Shown: piece by piece, positions 52,479-60,511 of the stretch
Layout: every line of letters starts with the position of its first letter
How positions within the stretch are numbered: position 1 is the stretch's first letter
From: CADEFX01 sp963840425
Lineage (GTDB): Bacteria; Pseudomonadota; Alphaproteobacteria; Rhizobiales; Hyphomicrobiaceae
Assembly (NCBI GenBank): GCA_963840425.1
Contig: CAWIYZ010000035.1
Span: forward strand, 186,001 to 250,000
Direction of reading: 5' to 3'
Length of the DNA: 64,000 nucleotides
The notes under the pieces: model-generated
Told to the model about the DNA's origin: nothing
Seen by the model: only the letters and a program-made list of their open reading frames with translations
Databases searched by the model: none
Program-made: the position numbers and the translations under genes

Positions 52479-52966
52479 ATGCAATTCGCGATCAAGGACC
52501 TCAAGGACAATCATTCGGTTCGCGCCGAGCTGCTGCGCCTGAACAACGAGAATGCCCGCGAGACATCGCTACTCACGCGCGAGCGGCTCGACGGCATGAT
52601 CGCGTCGGCTCGTGTGGCGACAGCCGTCGAGCCAGGCATTGCGTTCTTGCTGGGTTTCGAACAGAGCGACAACTACGACGGCGGCCACTTCCTTTGGTTC
52701 CGCGAGCGCCTCGATAGATTTCTCTACATCGATCGCATTGTCGTCAGCCAGAGTCAGCGGCGGCTCGGCTTGGGCCGCTTGCTGTACGAGGATCTCTTCG
52801 AGCGCGCGCAGCTCCTCGGCCACACCAACATCGCCTGCGAGGTCAATGTGCGGCCGCCCAACCCGACTTCGGATGCGTTTCACGCCGCACTCGGGTTTAC
52901 GGAGATCGGCACCCAACGATCGACGATGGCGCCAAGACGGTGCGGTATCTCGTGCGCCGCAAGTGA
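52479..52966 (+). CDS. GNAT family acetyltransferase, frameshifted near the C-terminus
   Basis: About 162 residues if repaired. A Gcn5-related N-acetyltransferase: the acetyl-CoA-binding motif A is SQSQRRLGLGRLLYEDLFER, preceded by beta-strand YIDRIVV. The last strand should read IDDGAKTVRYLVRRK and ends at TGA 52966, but it lies in another frame from about 52911-52918 onwards, where one base seems to be missing. Unrepaired, translation continues to 53063. It follows the LysE gene by 16 bases, probably one transcript. Substrate unknown. Confidence 0.82.
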
Positions 52967-53113
52967 ACGGCGGGAATGCGGGCCGCTCTCGATCTGTCGA
53001 TCCATTGATCCGGTGGCGGATCATCTTCCGCGACAAACTGTCTTTTGTCCTGTGCAGCAGTAGCAGCAGGTGCAATGCTCCCCCCGGGATGGGACGACGT
53101 GTTTGGGGGAATC

Positions 53114-53335
53114 ATGCCACTCGATGGATCGGAGTTTGAAGGTGGTGCCTATCGCACCCCCTGGTGCCGGGCGTGCAAGCAGCCCATCCTCAAGGACCAG
53201 CGCGCAACGCGCGTGGAGTTCCAGACGGACCCGGACGGAGCGAACGGCCTGACGGGTGAGTACCACGCAGAGTGCAGTAAGCCGTTTGCGTCGCTGGCGC
53301 GCGTCATCAATATGAATCCGTGGGCTGGGTGGTAG
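53114..53335 (+). CDS. Small Cys-rich hypothetical protein, 73 residues
   Basis: The start at 53114 has GGGGG upstream. The product has a CxxC pair in WCRACKQP and HAEC further on, so it could bind zinc in a LIM-like or treble-clef manner. Frame and codon use look genuine. No known family recognised; a longer start at 53045 is possible. Confidence 0.6.
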   Translation: MPLDGSEFEGGAYRTPWCRACKQPILKDQRATRVEFQTDPDGANGLTGEYHAECSKPFASLARVINMNPWAGW

Positions 53336-53385
53336 TAAGCCGGCGTACTGCGGTCCTCTTCGGCCGGTCATGGCGCTGAAGGCGC

Positions 53386-54078
53386 TCAGCGGGGAACCGC
53401 GCTGGCGCCGGCCTCGGTGGACTCACAGACATTCCTCCACCTGTTCCCCTTCTCGAAGCACCGGGCGAAATTGTACAGCACGGCGTTCAGCTCGCTGTGA
53501 CGCGCGAGAAATGCGTCGAACAACTCTCGAGCGGACTGACGCTCGGCCTCCTCGAGGGCCTGCGCCGATCGCAACTTGCGCATCGCATCCGAGCGGCGCA
53601 GCGCCCGCAGAGCGTCGTCGAGAGCGGCAAAGGCAATTTGTATCGTGCCCTCGAAGTAGTCGCTCTTGGCCGCGCCGTAGTAGCGCTCCAGACCGACGAT
53701 GAGAATCATCAGCTCGGCATTCCAGTCGGCCGATGCGTTGATATACGTCGACCACGCGCTGTCGATCTCTCCCAGCGGCGCTTCGTCGATAACGCGCTGA
53801 GAAAACAGCCGTGCCAGGTACAGGCGTCGCCACGCCATTCTCGTCAGGCGATCCGAGAACTCCGATTTCGCTGTGTTCTCCGCCAGTCGCAACGCTGGCG
53901 ATTGTGTGAATTCCAGATAGTCGGTCACCTTCTTTACAAGCTCGGCGAGGGCCACGAACTTGACGATCGCGGTGATCAGCACCGCTCCGACCACGACGAT
54001 GGCGGCGCGGCGCGCCCGCGATACCCATCTCACCAACCGCGGCTTGGCGTCCGGCGCCATTGCATCCGGTTTGACCAT
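53386..54078 (-). CDS. Membrane-anchored hypothetical protein, 230 residues
   Basis: The start ATG at 54078 has GGGGAAATGGG upstream. One membrane segment lies at about residues 25-45 (AAIVVVGAVLITAIVKFVAL) after a basic N-terminus, so the rest is probably periplasmic. The remainder is strongly helical and charged (ALDDALRALRRSDAMRKLRS, LEEAERQSARELFDAFLARH), suggesting a coiled coil. No family recognised. Confidence 0.72.
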   Translation of the reverse strand: MVKPDAMAPDAKPRLVRWVSRARRAAIVVVGAVLITAIVKFVALAELVKKVTDYLEFTQSPALRLAENTAKSEFSDRLTRMAWRRLYLARLFSQRVIDEAPLGEIDSAWSTYINASADWNAELMILIVGLERYYGAAKSDYFEGTIQIAFAALDDALRALRRSDAMRKLRSAQALEEAERQSARELFDAFLARHSELNAVLYNFARCFEKGNRWRNVCESTEAGASAVPR

Positions 54079-54182
54079 CCCATTTCCCCGATCAGGTGCA
54101 TTACGGTGTGCAAGCGTAGCTTGCAGCCGCAGAGAGGCGAAAATCCGGATCGTGCACGAAATGTGATTGTTGCGCCGGCGCG

Positions 54183-54316
54183 TTAGAGCGCTCCACACGG
54201 AGGCACCGCCGCTTCCATGGGAGGCGTCAATCGCACTCTGAACTTGTAAGTGTACAGCAGGGATTCACGCTCCAGATGGGTCGCGCATGCAACTCCGTCT
54301 GAACTACCCTGCTCTA
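54183..54316. repeat. Palindromic repeat, copy B (module 2 followed by module 1)
   Basis: 54183-54240 is a diverged copy of module 2 (shared GCTTCCATG core and flanking GCGATT/AGCGCTC). 54256-54262 AGCAGGG and 54307-54313 CCCTGCT bound module 1, with CTCCAGATGG and CCGTCTG inside. The same two modules occur in copy A on the opposite orientation. It separates the membrane-anchored protein gene from the 83-residue gene. Confidence 0.78.
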
Positions 54317-54565
54317 GTGGCGCGCACGGGAGAGAGAGAACTCTCCCGACTTGATGCGCTGACCGAGGTTGGTCGCGAGCAGCGCCACCGCGTCCTCGCC
54401 GTAGGCGCCCACCAGGTCGCTCAGCGCCGTGAACAGCGCTGCATAGGCCATCTGCTCCGGCGCCAGGCCGCTGGCCGCGCCGTCCTCCCACGCCTGCAGA
54501 ATGAGATGCAGCGCACGTAGACTGTCGTCATCGCTGTCGGCCAGGCCGAATTCTTCCAGGTCCAT
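54314..54565 (-). CDS. Small acidic hypothetical protein, 83 residues
   Basis: The start at 54565 gives MDLEEFGLADSDDDSLRALH, an acidic N-terminus followed by helices (LHLILQAWEDGAASGLAPEQ, AYAALFTALSDLVGAYGEDA). No signal peptide or motif recognised. Its TAG stop at 54314 is formed by the terminal CTCTAG of the palindromic repeat, so the C-terminus may have been set by repeat insertion. Confidence 0.62.
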   Translation of the reverse strand: MDLEEFGLADSDDDSLRALHLILQAWEDGAASGLAPEQMAYAALFTALSDLVGAYGEDAVALLATNLGQRIKSGEFSLSRARH

Positions 54566-54685
54566 GTTCCCCCAGTTCGTTACTGGTATTGCCCTGCGCC
54601 GCGATCCTGCCGAGCCTCCGCGCGTTGACTGGAGCGCGATCGAACTCAAGAGGCGTGAATTGTCCTCCAGCTATAGGTCTGGAGT

Positions 54686-54743
54686 AAGGCTCACGCTCCA
54701 GATGGATCACGGACGCAATTCCATCTCGAACAATCCTGCTCTA
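54686..54743. repeat. Palindromic repeat, module 1, copy C
   Basis: GGCTCACGCTCCAGATGGAT through TCCATCT to ATCCTGCTCTAG repeats module 1 of copies A and B in the copy B orientation. It lies between the 83-residue gene and the TIGR02301 gene. Confidence 0.78.
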
Positions 54744-54812
54744 GCACGCAGTGGATGTCGGCATGGCATCGGTCAGGGAGATAAGGTAAATCAGCAACCC
54801 TACCGCATCAGG

Positions 54813-55196
54813 TCAAGGCACGTTCTTGACGAGCCCGTCGGCAATCTCGCTGCCTTCAGCCAGGAACCGAGTGATGGCCGTCTGCGCCGAGGGCGTGCAA
54901 CTCTGATAGGTGCGGCTGTAGCTGCGATATCCGTTGTTGAAGCTGCGCGTGAGCTTGGCCCGGCGCAAGGCCGTGGATCCCTCGCCCTCCATGATCTCGC
55001 GCATGCGATCGCGCCAAATGAGACCGTCGTTGGCGCCGCACAACTCGCGCAAGTAGTGCACGGCGCCCAGAATCTCGGACAGCCGCATCAGTCTTTCGTC
55101 GTAGGGCTTGCCGTCCTCCACAGCGTTCACCTGCGCCGGCAGGAGACCACTCAGCAGGCTGCAGACAGCCAGTGCGCGCAATGCGTTTGCAATCAT
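54813..55196 (-). CDS. TIGR02301 family exported protein
   Basis: A 127-residue protein. The start at 55196 gives a signal peptide (MIANALRALAVCSLLSGLLP). The mature part (RLMRLSEILGAVHYLRELCG ... FNNGYRSYSRTYQSCTPSAQ) with two cysteines matches TIGR02301, a family of unknown function nearly confined to Rhizobiales. That restriction supports the taxonomic reading. The stop of the Nudix gene lies 40 bases upstream of this start; the two are probably co-transcribed. Confidence 0.85.
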   Translation of the reverse strand: MIANALRALAVCSLLSGLLPAQVNAVEDGKPYDERLMRLSEILGAVHYLRELCGANDGLIWRDRMREIMEGEGSTALRRAKLTRSFNNGYRSYSRTYQSCTPSAQTAITRFLAEGSEIADGLVKNVP

Positions 55197-55236
55197 CGTA
55201 TCTGCCGTCCGTTTGCGGCCCAAACTGGACTCTAGA

Positions 55237-55683
55237 TCAGCGTTCCGCAAGGGCTTCGAGCAGCTTCCACGCGCGGGCGATAATCGCTTGCGCACCCGGC
55301 GTCATAGTGAAGCTCTCCAATTGATCGAGAGGAACGAAGCGCGCATCGCGGCTCTCTTCGCCTGCAACCGGCTCGCCGCCGCGCCAGCGTCCGAAATAGA
55401 CAGCAATGACATAGTGCGCCGTGAGTAGCCCGCTGTCGTTGCGGATCAGCACGTCGTGCACGTCGGCGAGGCCCAGTAGTTCAGCTTCAACGCCCGTCTC
55501 CTCCTTGACCTCGCGCAGCGCCGCCGCCATGGCGCGCTCGCCCGGCTCGATGTGACCGCCGGGCAGACTCCAGACGCCAAGCATGGCGCCCTTGCCGCGC
55601 TCCGCGATCAGCACTTGGCCATCGCGGAAGATCGCCGCGCTGGCGGCGGGACGCGGCCATCCGGGCCGGGTCAGGGCAGGCAT
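55237..55683 (-). CDS. Nudix hydrolase (ADP-ribose pyrophosphatase-like)
   Basis: A 148-residue Mg-dependent pyrophosphohydrolase of nucleoside diphosphate-X compounds. The Nudix box is complete: GGHIEPGERAMAAALREVKE then ETGVE. N-terminus PRPAASAAIFRDGQVLIAER is the usual first strand. No second domain. Substrate cannot be told from sequence. Located 40 bases upstream of the TIGR02301 gene on the same strand. Confidence 0.9.
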   Translation of the reverse strand: MPALTRPGWPRPAASAAIFRDGQVLIAERGKGAMLGVWSLPGGHIEPGERAMAAALREVKEETGVEAELLGLADVHDVLIRNDSGLLTAHYVIAVYFGRWRGGEPVAGEESRDARFVPLDQLESFTMTPGAQAIIARAWKLLEALAER

Positions 55684-55695
55684 CGTTGAGCCTCG

Positions 55696-55772
55696 CTAGT
55701 GTGATGATCGAGAAATTTGCCGGAACTCGCGGCATGCCTCCTGAGCGAATTTCTCGATCTAAATCACACTAG
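55696..55772. repeat. CTAG-bounded palindrome D1 (77 bp)
   Basis: CTAGTGTGAT (55696-55705) pairs with ATCACACTAG (55763-55772), and GATCGAGAAATT with AATTTCTCGATC inside. Very similar to D3 at 63208. It lies just upstream of the Nudix start, in the divergent region before the RNase T2 gene. Confidence 0.88.
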
Positions 55773-55787
55773 CACAATACATACTTG

Positions 55788-55862
55788 CTAGTGCCCTTTC
55801 GATCGCGAAGTTCGCTGAGAACTTGCGGCAGATGCTGACGAACTTCGCGATCGGGACACTAG
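55788..55862. repeat. CTAG-bounded palindrome D2 (75 bp)
   Basis: Begins CTAGTGCCC and ends GGGACACTAG, with GATCGCGAAGTTCG pairing with CGAACTTCGCGATC. Same architecture as D1 and D3 but a different inner sequence, so it is a second subtype 15 bases after D1. The surrounding 315 bases between the Nudix and RNase T2 genes hold no gene. Confidence 0.88.
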
Positions 55863-55997
55863 CTTCTCGTCGGCTGCAGACTAACTCGGCTGCGCTGCGT
55901 CCGTCGATTGCCGTACACGACTGGCACCGCGCGGCTTGCGGAACGGGGCGATCGGGCTATGGTCCCCACCGGTTCGACGTTTTGAAGGAACGTGACA

Positions 55998-56870
55998 ATG
56001 TCTTCTCGCGTGCACGGCGCCGCCACGACACTGGCATTGGCCCTGACGGCGGCCGCGCTGCTCGCGGGCTCCGCACACGAGGTTGCCGCACAATACGGCT
56101 CGGGTCCCGGCGGCCGCGCTCCTTATGGCTACCAGCAACCGGGGCGCAACGAGGCCGGCCGCTTCGACTATTACGCGCTCGTTCTGTCGTGGAGCCCCAC
56201 GTACTGTGCCACGCAGGAGCGTGAGGACAACGATCCGCAATGCAGCCGGCGCGGGGATCGCGCCTACGCCTTTGTCCTGCACGGGCTGTGGCCGCAGCAC
56301 GAGCGTGGTTGGCCGCAGGACTGCCCGACGCGCGAGCGCCCGTTCGTGCCCCGCCCGACCATCGACCGCATGCTCGACATCATGCCGAGCCGGCGCCTCG
56401 TCATACACGAATACCGCAAGCACGGGACCTGCTCGGGCCTGTCGCCCGAAACCTATTACGACTACGCCCGCAAGCTGTTCGCAAAAGTCAATGTGCCGCC
56501 GCGCTTCGTGCGCCCCAATGAAGCTTTCTTCGTATCGCCCGGCGAGCTCAAAGGCGACTTCGCCGCCGCCAATCCCGGCCTCAGCGAGGACATGATCGCT
56601 GTTGCCTGCAACCGGTCAGGCGCGCGCCTGCGTGAAGTCCGCGTCTGCTTCTCGCGCGAAGGCGAGTTCCGCGCCTGCGGCCGCAACGAGGAGCCGCGCC
56701 GCCTGTGCAGTCAGGCACGTATGTACGTGCCGCCGGTGCGCGTGGATGCGCGCAGCGAGGTGCCCGGTGATGCCGCGCGGCCGAACGCGTCCCAGCCCAG
56801 CCGCTCCCCGTTGCCGGGACCGCTGGATCCGCCGGCTGATCGCCAGGGCGAGTCTCCGCGGCGCTTCTGA
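55998..56870 (+). CDS. Exported ribonuclease T2 family protein
   Basis: A 290-residue endoribonuclease cleaving RNA via 2',3'-cyclic phosphates outside the cytoplasm. Signal peptide residues 1-31 (ending AHEVAA). Both T2 catalytic segments are intact: CAS1 AFVLHGLWPQ with His95, and CAS2 IHEYRKHGTC with Glu138 and His142. The C-terminal ~45 residues are a Pro/Arg-rich tail. AAGGA lies seven bases before the ATG at 55998; a GTG two codons earlier is possible. No cognate inhibitor gene is visible. Confidence 0.92.
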   Translation: MSSRVHGAATTLALALTAAALLAGSAHEVAAQYGSGPGGRAPYGYQQPGRNEAGRFDYYALVLSWSPTYCATQEREDNDPQCSRRGDRAYAFVLHGLWPQHERGWPQDCPTRERPFVPRPTIDRMLDIMPSRRLVIHEYRKHGTCSGLSPETYYDYARKLFAKVNVPPRFVRPNEAFFVSPGELKGDFAAANPGLSEDMIAVACNRSGARLREVRVCFSREGEFRACGRNEEPRRLCSQARMYVPPVRVDARSEVPGDAARPNASQPSRSPLPGPLDPPADRQGESPRRF

Positions 56871-56988
56871 TCCCCATCCGCTTTGTGGAGAACGGCATTT
56901 CTGCATCATCGCGCGCGTGCAGAGGCGTTGCCCGCCTGCGGCTCGATCGCCAAGCTCCTTGCAATCAACTCGGCGGACGGGGATTGCA

Positions 56989-57264
56989 ATGCGGCGCACG
57001 GCAGTCTGGATCACGCTCGGCGTCCTGACGGGCGCCGTACTCTTGCTTGCGACGGTAGCTGGGGAGACGGCGCTGCGCGCACCCGCGCAGAGCCTGCTGC
57101 CGGCCAACGACAAACCGAATTGCACCGCCCTTGTTCTCGACCGAGCTTCCGGACGGACAGTCGCCGCCTCCTGCGGCGAAGGTGACGCACTGCCGCTCGA
57201 AGCCGCCGTCCGCGACGGGCCTGGCAGCCACGTGCGTCGGCTCGCATCACGCGTCAGAGCTTGA
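56989..57264 (+). CDS. Small exported hypothetical protein, 91 residues
   Basis: The ATG at 56989 has GACGGGG about seven bases upstream. Residues 1-25 are a hydrophobic anchor or signal (VWITLGVLTGAVLLLATVAG), the rest contains two Cys residues (KPNCTALVLDRASG, AASCGEGD). No family recognised. Convergent with the next gene, 12 bases between stops. Confidence 0.55.
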   Translation: MRRTAVWITLGVLTGAVLLLATVAGETALRAPAQSLLPANDKPNCTALVLDRASGRTVAASCGEGDALPLEAAVRDGPGSHVRRLASRVRA

Positions 57265-57276
57265 ATGCGAGCGGGA

Positions 57277-58107
57277 TCAGGCGGCCTTGCGCATCCGTTC
57301 CGGCCGCCAGCGCTGCGGAGCGAGGCCGACGTAGCCGAGGCCCGGCTCCGTCCGGCGCGCATCGATCCGCGTGGGGTCGAGGCCCCACTCCGCCGCGAGG
57401 CCGATCACGTGATCTTCGGTGGGATAGAGCAGCAGCTCGCCGCCGGCATCGCCGCGCCGTCCTTGAATACCGCGCAGCTCGAACAGCTTCAGCCCCATGG
57501 CCCTTTCCTTGTGCGACGGCTTGCCCTTGTTCCAAATCACGCCTTCGTCGCCGATAGCGAACGCGCGCGCGAGCCGGCCATCGATCACGCGGGCCCAGGC
57601 AAAGAAATCAATGACTGGATAGCTGAAATAATACTGCACCTCTGCGAACGCGCCGCCGAGCTCCAGCAGAAACGGCGTGGTCTTGTCGTGAAAGGCCGCG
57701 CCCAGGGGATGCGGCAGCGCCAGGCCGATGACGAACGTCCAGCCGTCGACCGGAGGTGCGACGAACACATGTGTTTCACCCAGCTCCTCGCTGTAGGCAG
57801 AGCCGAGGCCGGAGTTCCAATTGGCAGCCTTGATGCGGGCTAGACCGAGGACATCGATGACGCGCTGCGTATCAGCCGTGCGGATCGCCAGCCACGCCAT
57901 CCTGTAGCCGAAGGGCAGAGGCCGGTCGGGCGCACGCTCATAGGCCATGCGCCGCTGGACGAGACGTGGCGCCAGCACGAAGGCCGCCACGGCCACCGTC
58001 AGCACGACCAGCACGCCAATAGTAATGACCACGGCAAACACCCCGCTCGCGCAGCCACCACCATTGAACGGCTCGCGCGCGGCGCATGCAAGAGCCCGCA
58101 CGCGCAA
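57277..58107 (-). CDS. Membrane-anchored hypothetical protein (about 255-276 residues)
   Basis: A genuine-looking protein with an N-terminal membrane helix (VFAVVITIGVLVVLTVAVAA), then a folded region (LPFGYRMAWLAIRTADTQRV, WTFVIGLALPHPLGAAFHDK, LYPTEDHVIGLAAEWGLDPT). The start is uncertain: the farthest is at 58107, but a GTG at the helix would be more natural. I do not recognise a characterised family; no catalytic motif is evident. Confidence 0.65.
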   Translation of the reverse strand: MRVRALACAAREPFNGGGCASGVFAVVITIGVLVVLTVAVAAFVLAPRLVQRRMAYERAPDRPLPFGYRMAWLAIRTADTQRVIDVLGLARIKAANWNSGLGSAYSEELGETHVFVAPPVDGWTFVIGLALPHPLGAAFHDKTTPFLLELGGAFAEVQYYFSYPVIDFFAWARVIDGRLARAFAIGDEGVIWNKGKPSHKERAMGLKLFELRGIQGRRGDAGGELLLYPTEDHVIGLAAEWGLDPTRIDARRTEPGLGYVGLAPQRWRPERMRKAA

Positions 58108-58497
58108 GTTGGGGAAAACGCGTCCGCGCCGTACGGGTAAAGTGGGAGGCCGGCCACCGTCACTTCCGGCAGCGGGGTTCGAAACCGAGCGTGGCCAGCG
58201 GCCAGCCTCCTCTGCCGGGCGCGCCTGAGAGGGCGCGGCGCTACCCGGGAAACGGTGCTCCGCCTAGCCAGCCTGGTCCTTGCTCATAGCGGCCAAGCGC
58301 AAAAGACCATTGCGCACCGGCAGGGTGGACCAAGCGTTTACCGAGCATATGACAGCAAGTTATTTGTTCGTTTTTGGAAGCTCGTAATCCTCGTATGTTG
58401 CACAAGGGACACATTGCTCCGATGACCTATGACGCTCGGCGCGCAAACTACATCGGGGCGCATCTCCTCTGATCTTGGGGGCGAAGCAGGCCGGCTC
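58108..58497 (+). other. 390-base intergenic region before the AIM24 gene
   Basis: No gene seen on either strand. The left part is GC-rich with GGCCAGCGGCCAG repeats; from about 58335 to 58400 the DNA becomes AT-rich (TTATTTGTTCGTTTTTGG), the likely promoter area of the AIM24 gene. A GGGTTCGAAACC at about 58175 resembles a tRNA T-arm but does not fold as one. Confidence 0.35.
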
Positions 58498-59280
58498 ATG
58501 TCTACAAATGCATCTCCATCTGCCATCAAAGCCGAGCATCGCCGCTCAGCCGGCGCCGCTGGGGATGTCGACTACAGAATAGTCGGCCGCGACATGCAGT
58601 TCGTTGAAATCGAGCTCGACCCGGGAGAGAGCGCCATCGCCGAGGCGGGAGCGCTGATGTTCAAGGATACGGCTGTTGCCATGGACGCCATCTTCGGCGA
58701 CGGCCCCAAGACCAACTCCAGCTTTCTCAGCAAGGTCGCAGCGGCCGGCCGGCGTCTCGTCACCGGCGAGAGCTTGTTCTTGACTCTGTTCACACATCAG
58801 GGGCTGGGCAAGGCCCGCGTAGCCTTTGCCGCGCCCTATCCCGGCAGCATTCTACCGTTCAAGCTTTCGAGCTTCGGGGGCGCCTTGATCGCTCAGAGTG
58901 ACGCATTCCTCTGCGCCACCAATGGGGTGACCGTCGGCATCCATCTCCAGCACAAGGTCATGACCCGCCTGTTCGGCCGTGAAGGCTTCATCATGCAGCG
59001 GCTCGAGGGCGAGGGGTGGGTCTTCATCCACGTCAGCGGCTCACTCGTGGAGCGCGGTCTCGCCGACGGAGAAGAACTGCATGTGGACATGGGCTGTATC
59101 GCCGCCATGACCCCCACCATCGATCTCGACATCATACGCGCCGGGTCCGTCAAATCCCCGAGCCTTGGCCGCGAAGGGATGTTTCTGGCCCATATCAAAG
59201 GCCCCGGGCGCCTCTGGCTGCAGAGCCATCCGCTCTCGCGTCTCTCCGGGCGCGTGGTCCCGGCTGATGGGGACGGCTAG
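58498..59280 (+). CDS. AIM24 family protein (TIGR00266)
   Basis: A 260-residue beta-rich protein of the AIM24/TIGR00266 family. Family blocks are YRIVGRDMQFVEIELDPGES, AGALMFKD, the FTHQGLGKARVAFAAPYPGS segment and IKGPGRLWLQSHPLSRL at the end. Bacterial members have no established role; the yeast namesake is mitochondrial. The start at 58498 has a weak ribosome-binding site (GAAGCAGG). Followed by a strong terminator hairpin. Confidence 0.88.
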   Translation: MSTNASPSAIKAEHRRSAGAAGDVDYRIVGRDMQFVEIELDPGESAIAEAGALMFKDTAVAMDAIFGDGPKTNSSFLSKVAAAGRRLVTGESLFLTLFTHQGLGKARVAFAAPYPGSILPFKLSSFGGALIAQSDAFLCATNGVTVGIHLQHKVMTRLFGREGFIMQRLEGEGWVFIHVSGSLVERGLADGEELHVDMGCIAAMTPTIDLDIIRAGSVKSPSLGREGMFLAHIKGPGRLWLQSHPLSRLSGRVVPADGDG

Positions 59281-59308
59281 CTAGCTGTGCTCGGCCTCTA
59301 GCTGGACA

Positions 59309-59339
59309 TGACAACGGGGCCGTTACGGCCCCGTTGTCA
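59309..59339. terminator. Bidirectional hairpin terminator
   Basis: TGACAACGGGGCCG (59309-59322) and CGGCCCCGTTGTCA (59326-59339) form a perfect 14-bp stem with a TTA loop. It is placed between the convergent AIM24 and Gcw_chp genes, 28 and 31 bases from their stops. No long T-run, as is common in high-GC genomes. Confidence 0.75.
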
Positions 59340-59370
59340 CGCGTGCAGTCCGGGAGAAGGAGAGGGAAGC

Positions 59371-60204
59371 TCAGTACGTCACTTTCGCTGTCGCTACGAA
59401 ACGCTCGTCGCACTGCAAGGACGAACCCTCACAGAAACCACCTGAGCTGTTGATGTTGGTATCCCAGTAGCGGAAGTCGATGGAGAAGCGCTCGTGGAAC
59501 GCGAAGCTGATGCCCGCATTCCAGTAGAGATAGTTGTCATCACCGTTGCCGACGGCGAGCTTATAAGCGTCACTGTCACCAAGTTGATAGCCGAGCGTGC
59601 CGCTGATTGTGGGAACGATGTCGCGCCACTTGGGCAGTGTTTGAGCAAGAGTTCCCTCGAAGGTCCAAACCTCCCCAGTCTCGCCCGTGTATTCCGGTGA
59701 GTAGAACACCGTGATGCCTGCGGTAGCGTCCCTCCAGGGGCTGCCGCTCGCGCCGAACTTCAGCTCGACGTAGTTGAGATCGGCATTGGGCAAGGGGTCC
59801 GCGCCAGGATAGGCATAGTAGATCACGCCAAGATCGAATGTGATTGGCCCCCACACAGGCTTGATGCCAGCATAGATGTCGACCTCGGCGGTTGAGTCAA
59901 AGGCTCCCACAGGCTCTAGTTCGATAGTGGACGCCCAAGCGCCGACATAGAAGATCCTGTAAGTTACGTCGACGCCACCCTGTATGGCAGGTCTCTGGTC
60001 CGACTGCGAGAAACCGCGGAAGACATAGTCCGTCGTCACGGCGAAATTGTAGGAGATGGCCCAGTCGCTCGGAGGCGGCGCCACGGGCTCGTCTTTCATG
60101 CTCCTCTTCTTCATTCCGTCCGCGAGAGCAGGTCCGGCGCAAACCGCAGCCCCTACCGCTGCCAGCGTGACAGCGCGCCCTACTGATTTAATCCAAGCTT
60201 GCAT
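59371..60204 (-). CDS. Gcw_chp (TIGR02001) family outer-membrane beta-barrel protein
   Basis: A 277-residue exported protein. The start at 60204 (MQAWIKSVGRAVTLAAVGAA) gives a signal peptide ending ALADG; AGGGGAA lies upstream. The mature part has the family's hallmark AISYNFAVTTDYVFRGFSQS followed by alternating amphipathic strands, ending in aromatic VTY-COOH like an outer-membrane barrel. Function unknown; often misannotated as porin. It is divergent from the FolM-like reductase. Confidence 0.87.
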   Translation of the reverse strand: MQAWIKSVGRAVTLAAVGAAVCAGPALADGMKKRSMKDEPVAPPPSDWAISYNFAVTTDYVFRGFSQSDQRPAIQGGVDVTYRIFYVGAWASTIELEPVGAFDSTAEVDIYAGIKPVWGPITFDLGVIYYAYPGADPLPNADLNYVELKFGASGSPWRDATAGITVFYSPEYTGETGEVWTFEGTLAQTLPKWRDIVPTISGTLGYQLGDSDAYKLAVGNGDDNYLYWNAGISFAFHERFSIDFRYWDTNINSSGGFCEGSSLQCDERFVATAKVTY

Positions 60205-60511
60205 GTGTAGTTCCCCTGTTCCCACGCGGACCGCGAGCGCATCGTAGCCCGTCCGACATTTCATCTTTCCGCGACTCCGCTTGTTTGGACAAGATCGAAG
60301 AGGCGGCAAGTAACGGCTTTGAGAATCGAGCGTGTCACGCGTGTAACACTTTGCGCTGCTTGCTCTTTTCCGCCCCGCTACTTGCCTGAAAAGGAGGCAA
60401 CTTGCCCAAGATTTGCGGGCTCTCCAGGCCTGCGGCTCAGGTTTCGGGCACTGGCGTCGTGCCCATTCGCCACCTAGCATTCATGGATCAATCGATGCGC
60501 GGCGAAGGTGT
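60205..60511 (+). promoter_or_regulatory. 307-base divergent intergenic region
   Basis: Between the Gcw_chp gene (leftwards) and the reductase gene (rightwards). No gene seen. It includes GTGTCACGCGTGTAACAC at about 60332-60349, an imperfect palindrome around CACGCGTG that could be an operator; this is position-based inference. Confidence 0.35.

Noticed and set aside
52479..53063. A longer 194-residue acetyltransferase
   Set aside because: The last ~50 residues are non-conserved and Cys/Arg-rich; the expected final strand and stop lie in another frame, ending at 52966.
58160..58260. tRNA gene suggested by GGGTTCGAAACC
   Set aside because: The flanks cannot pair as a T-stem, and no acceptor or anticodon stem was found at the right distance.
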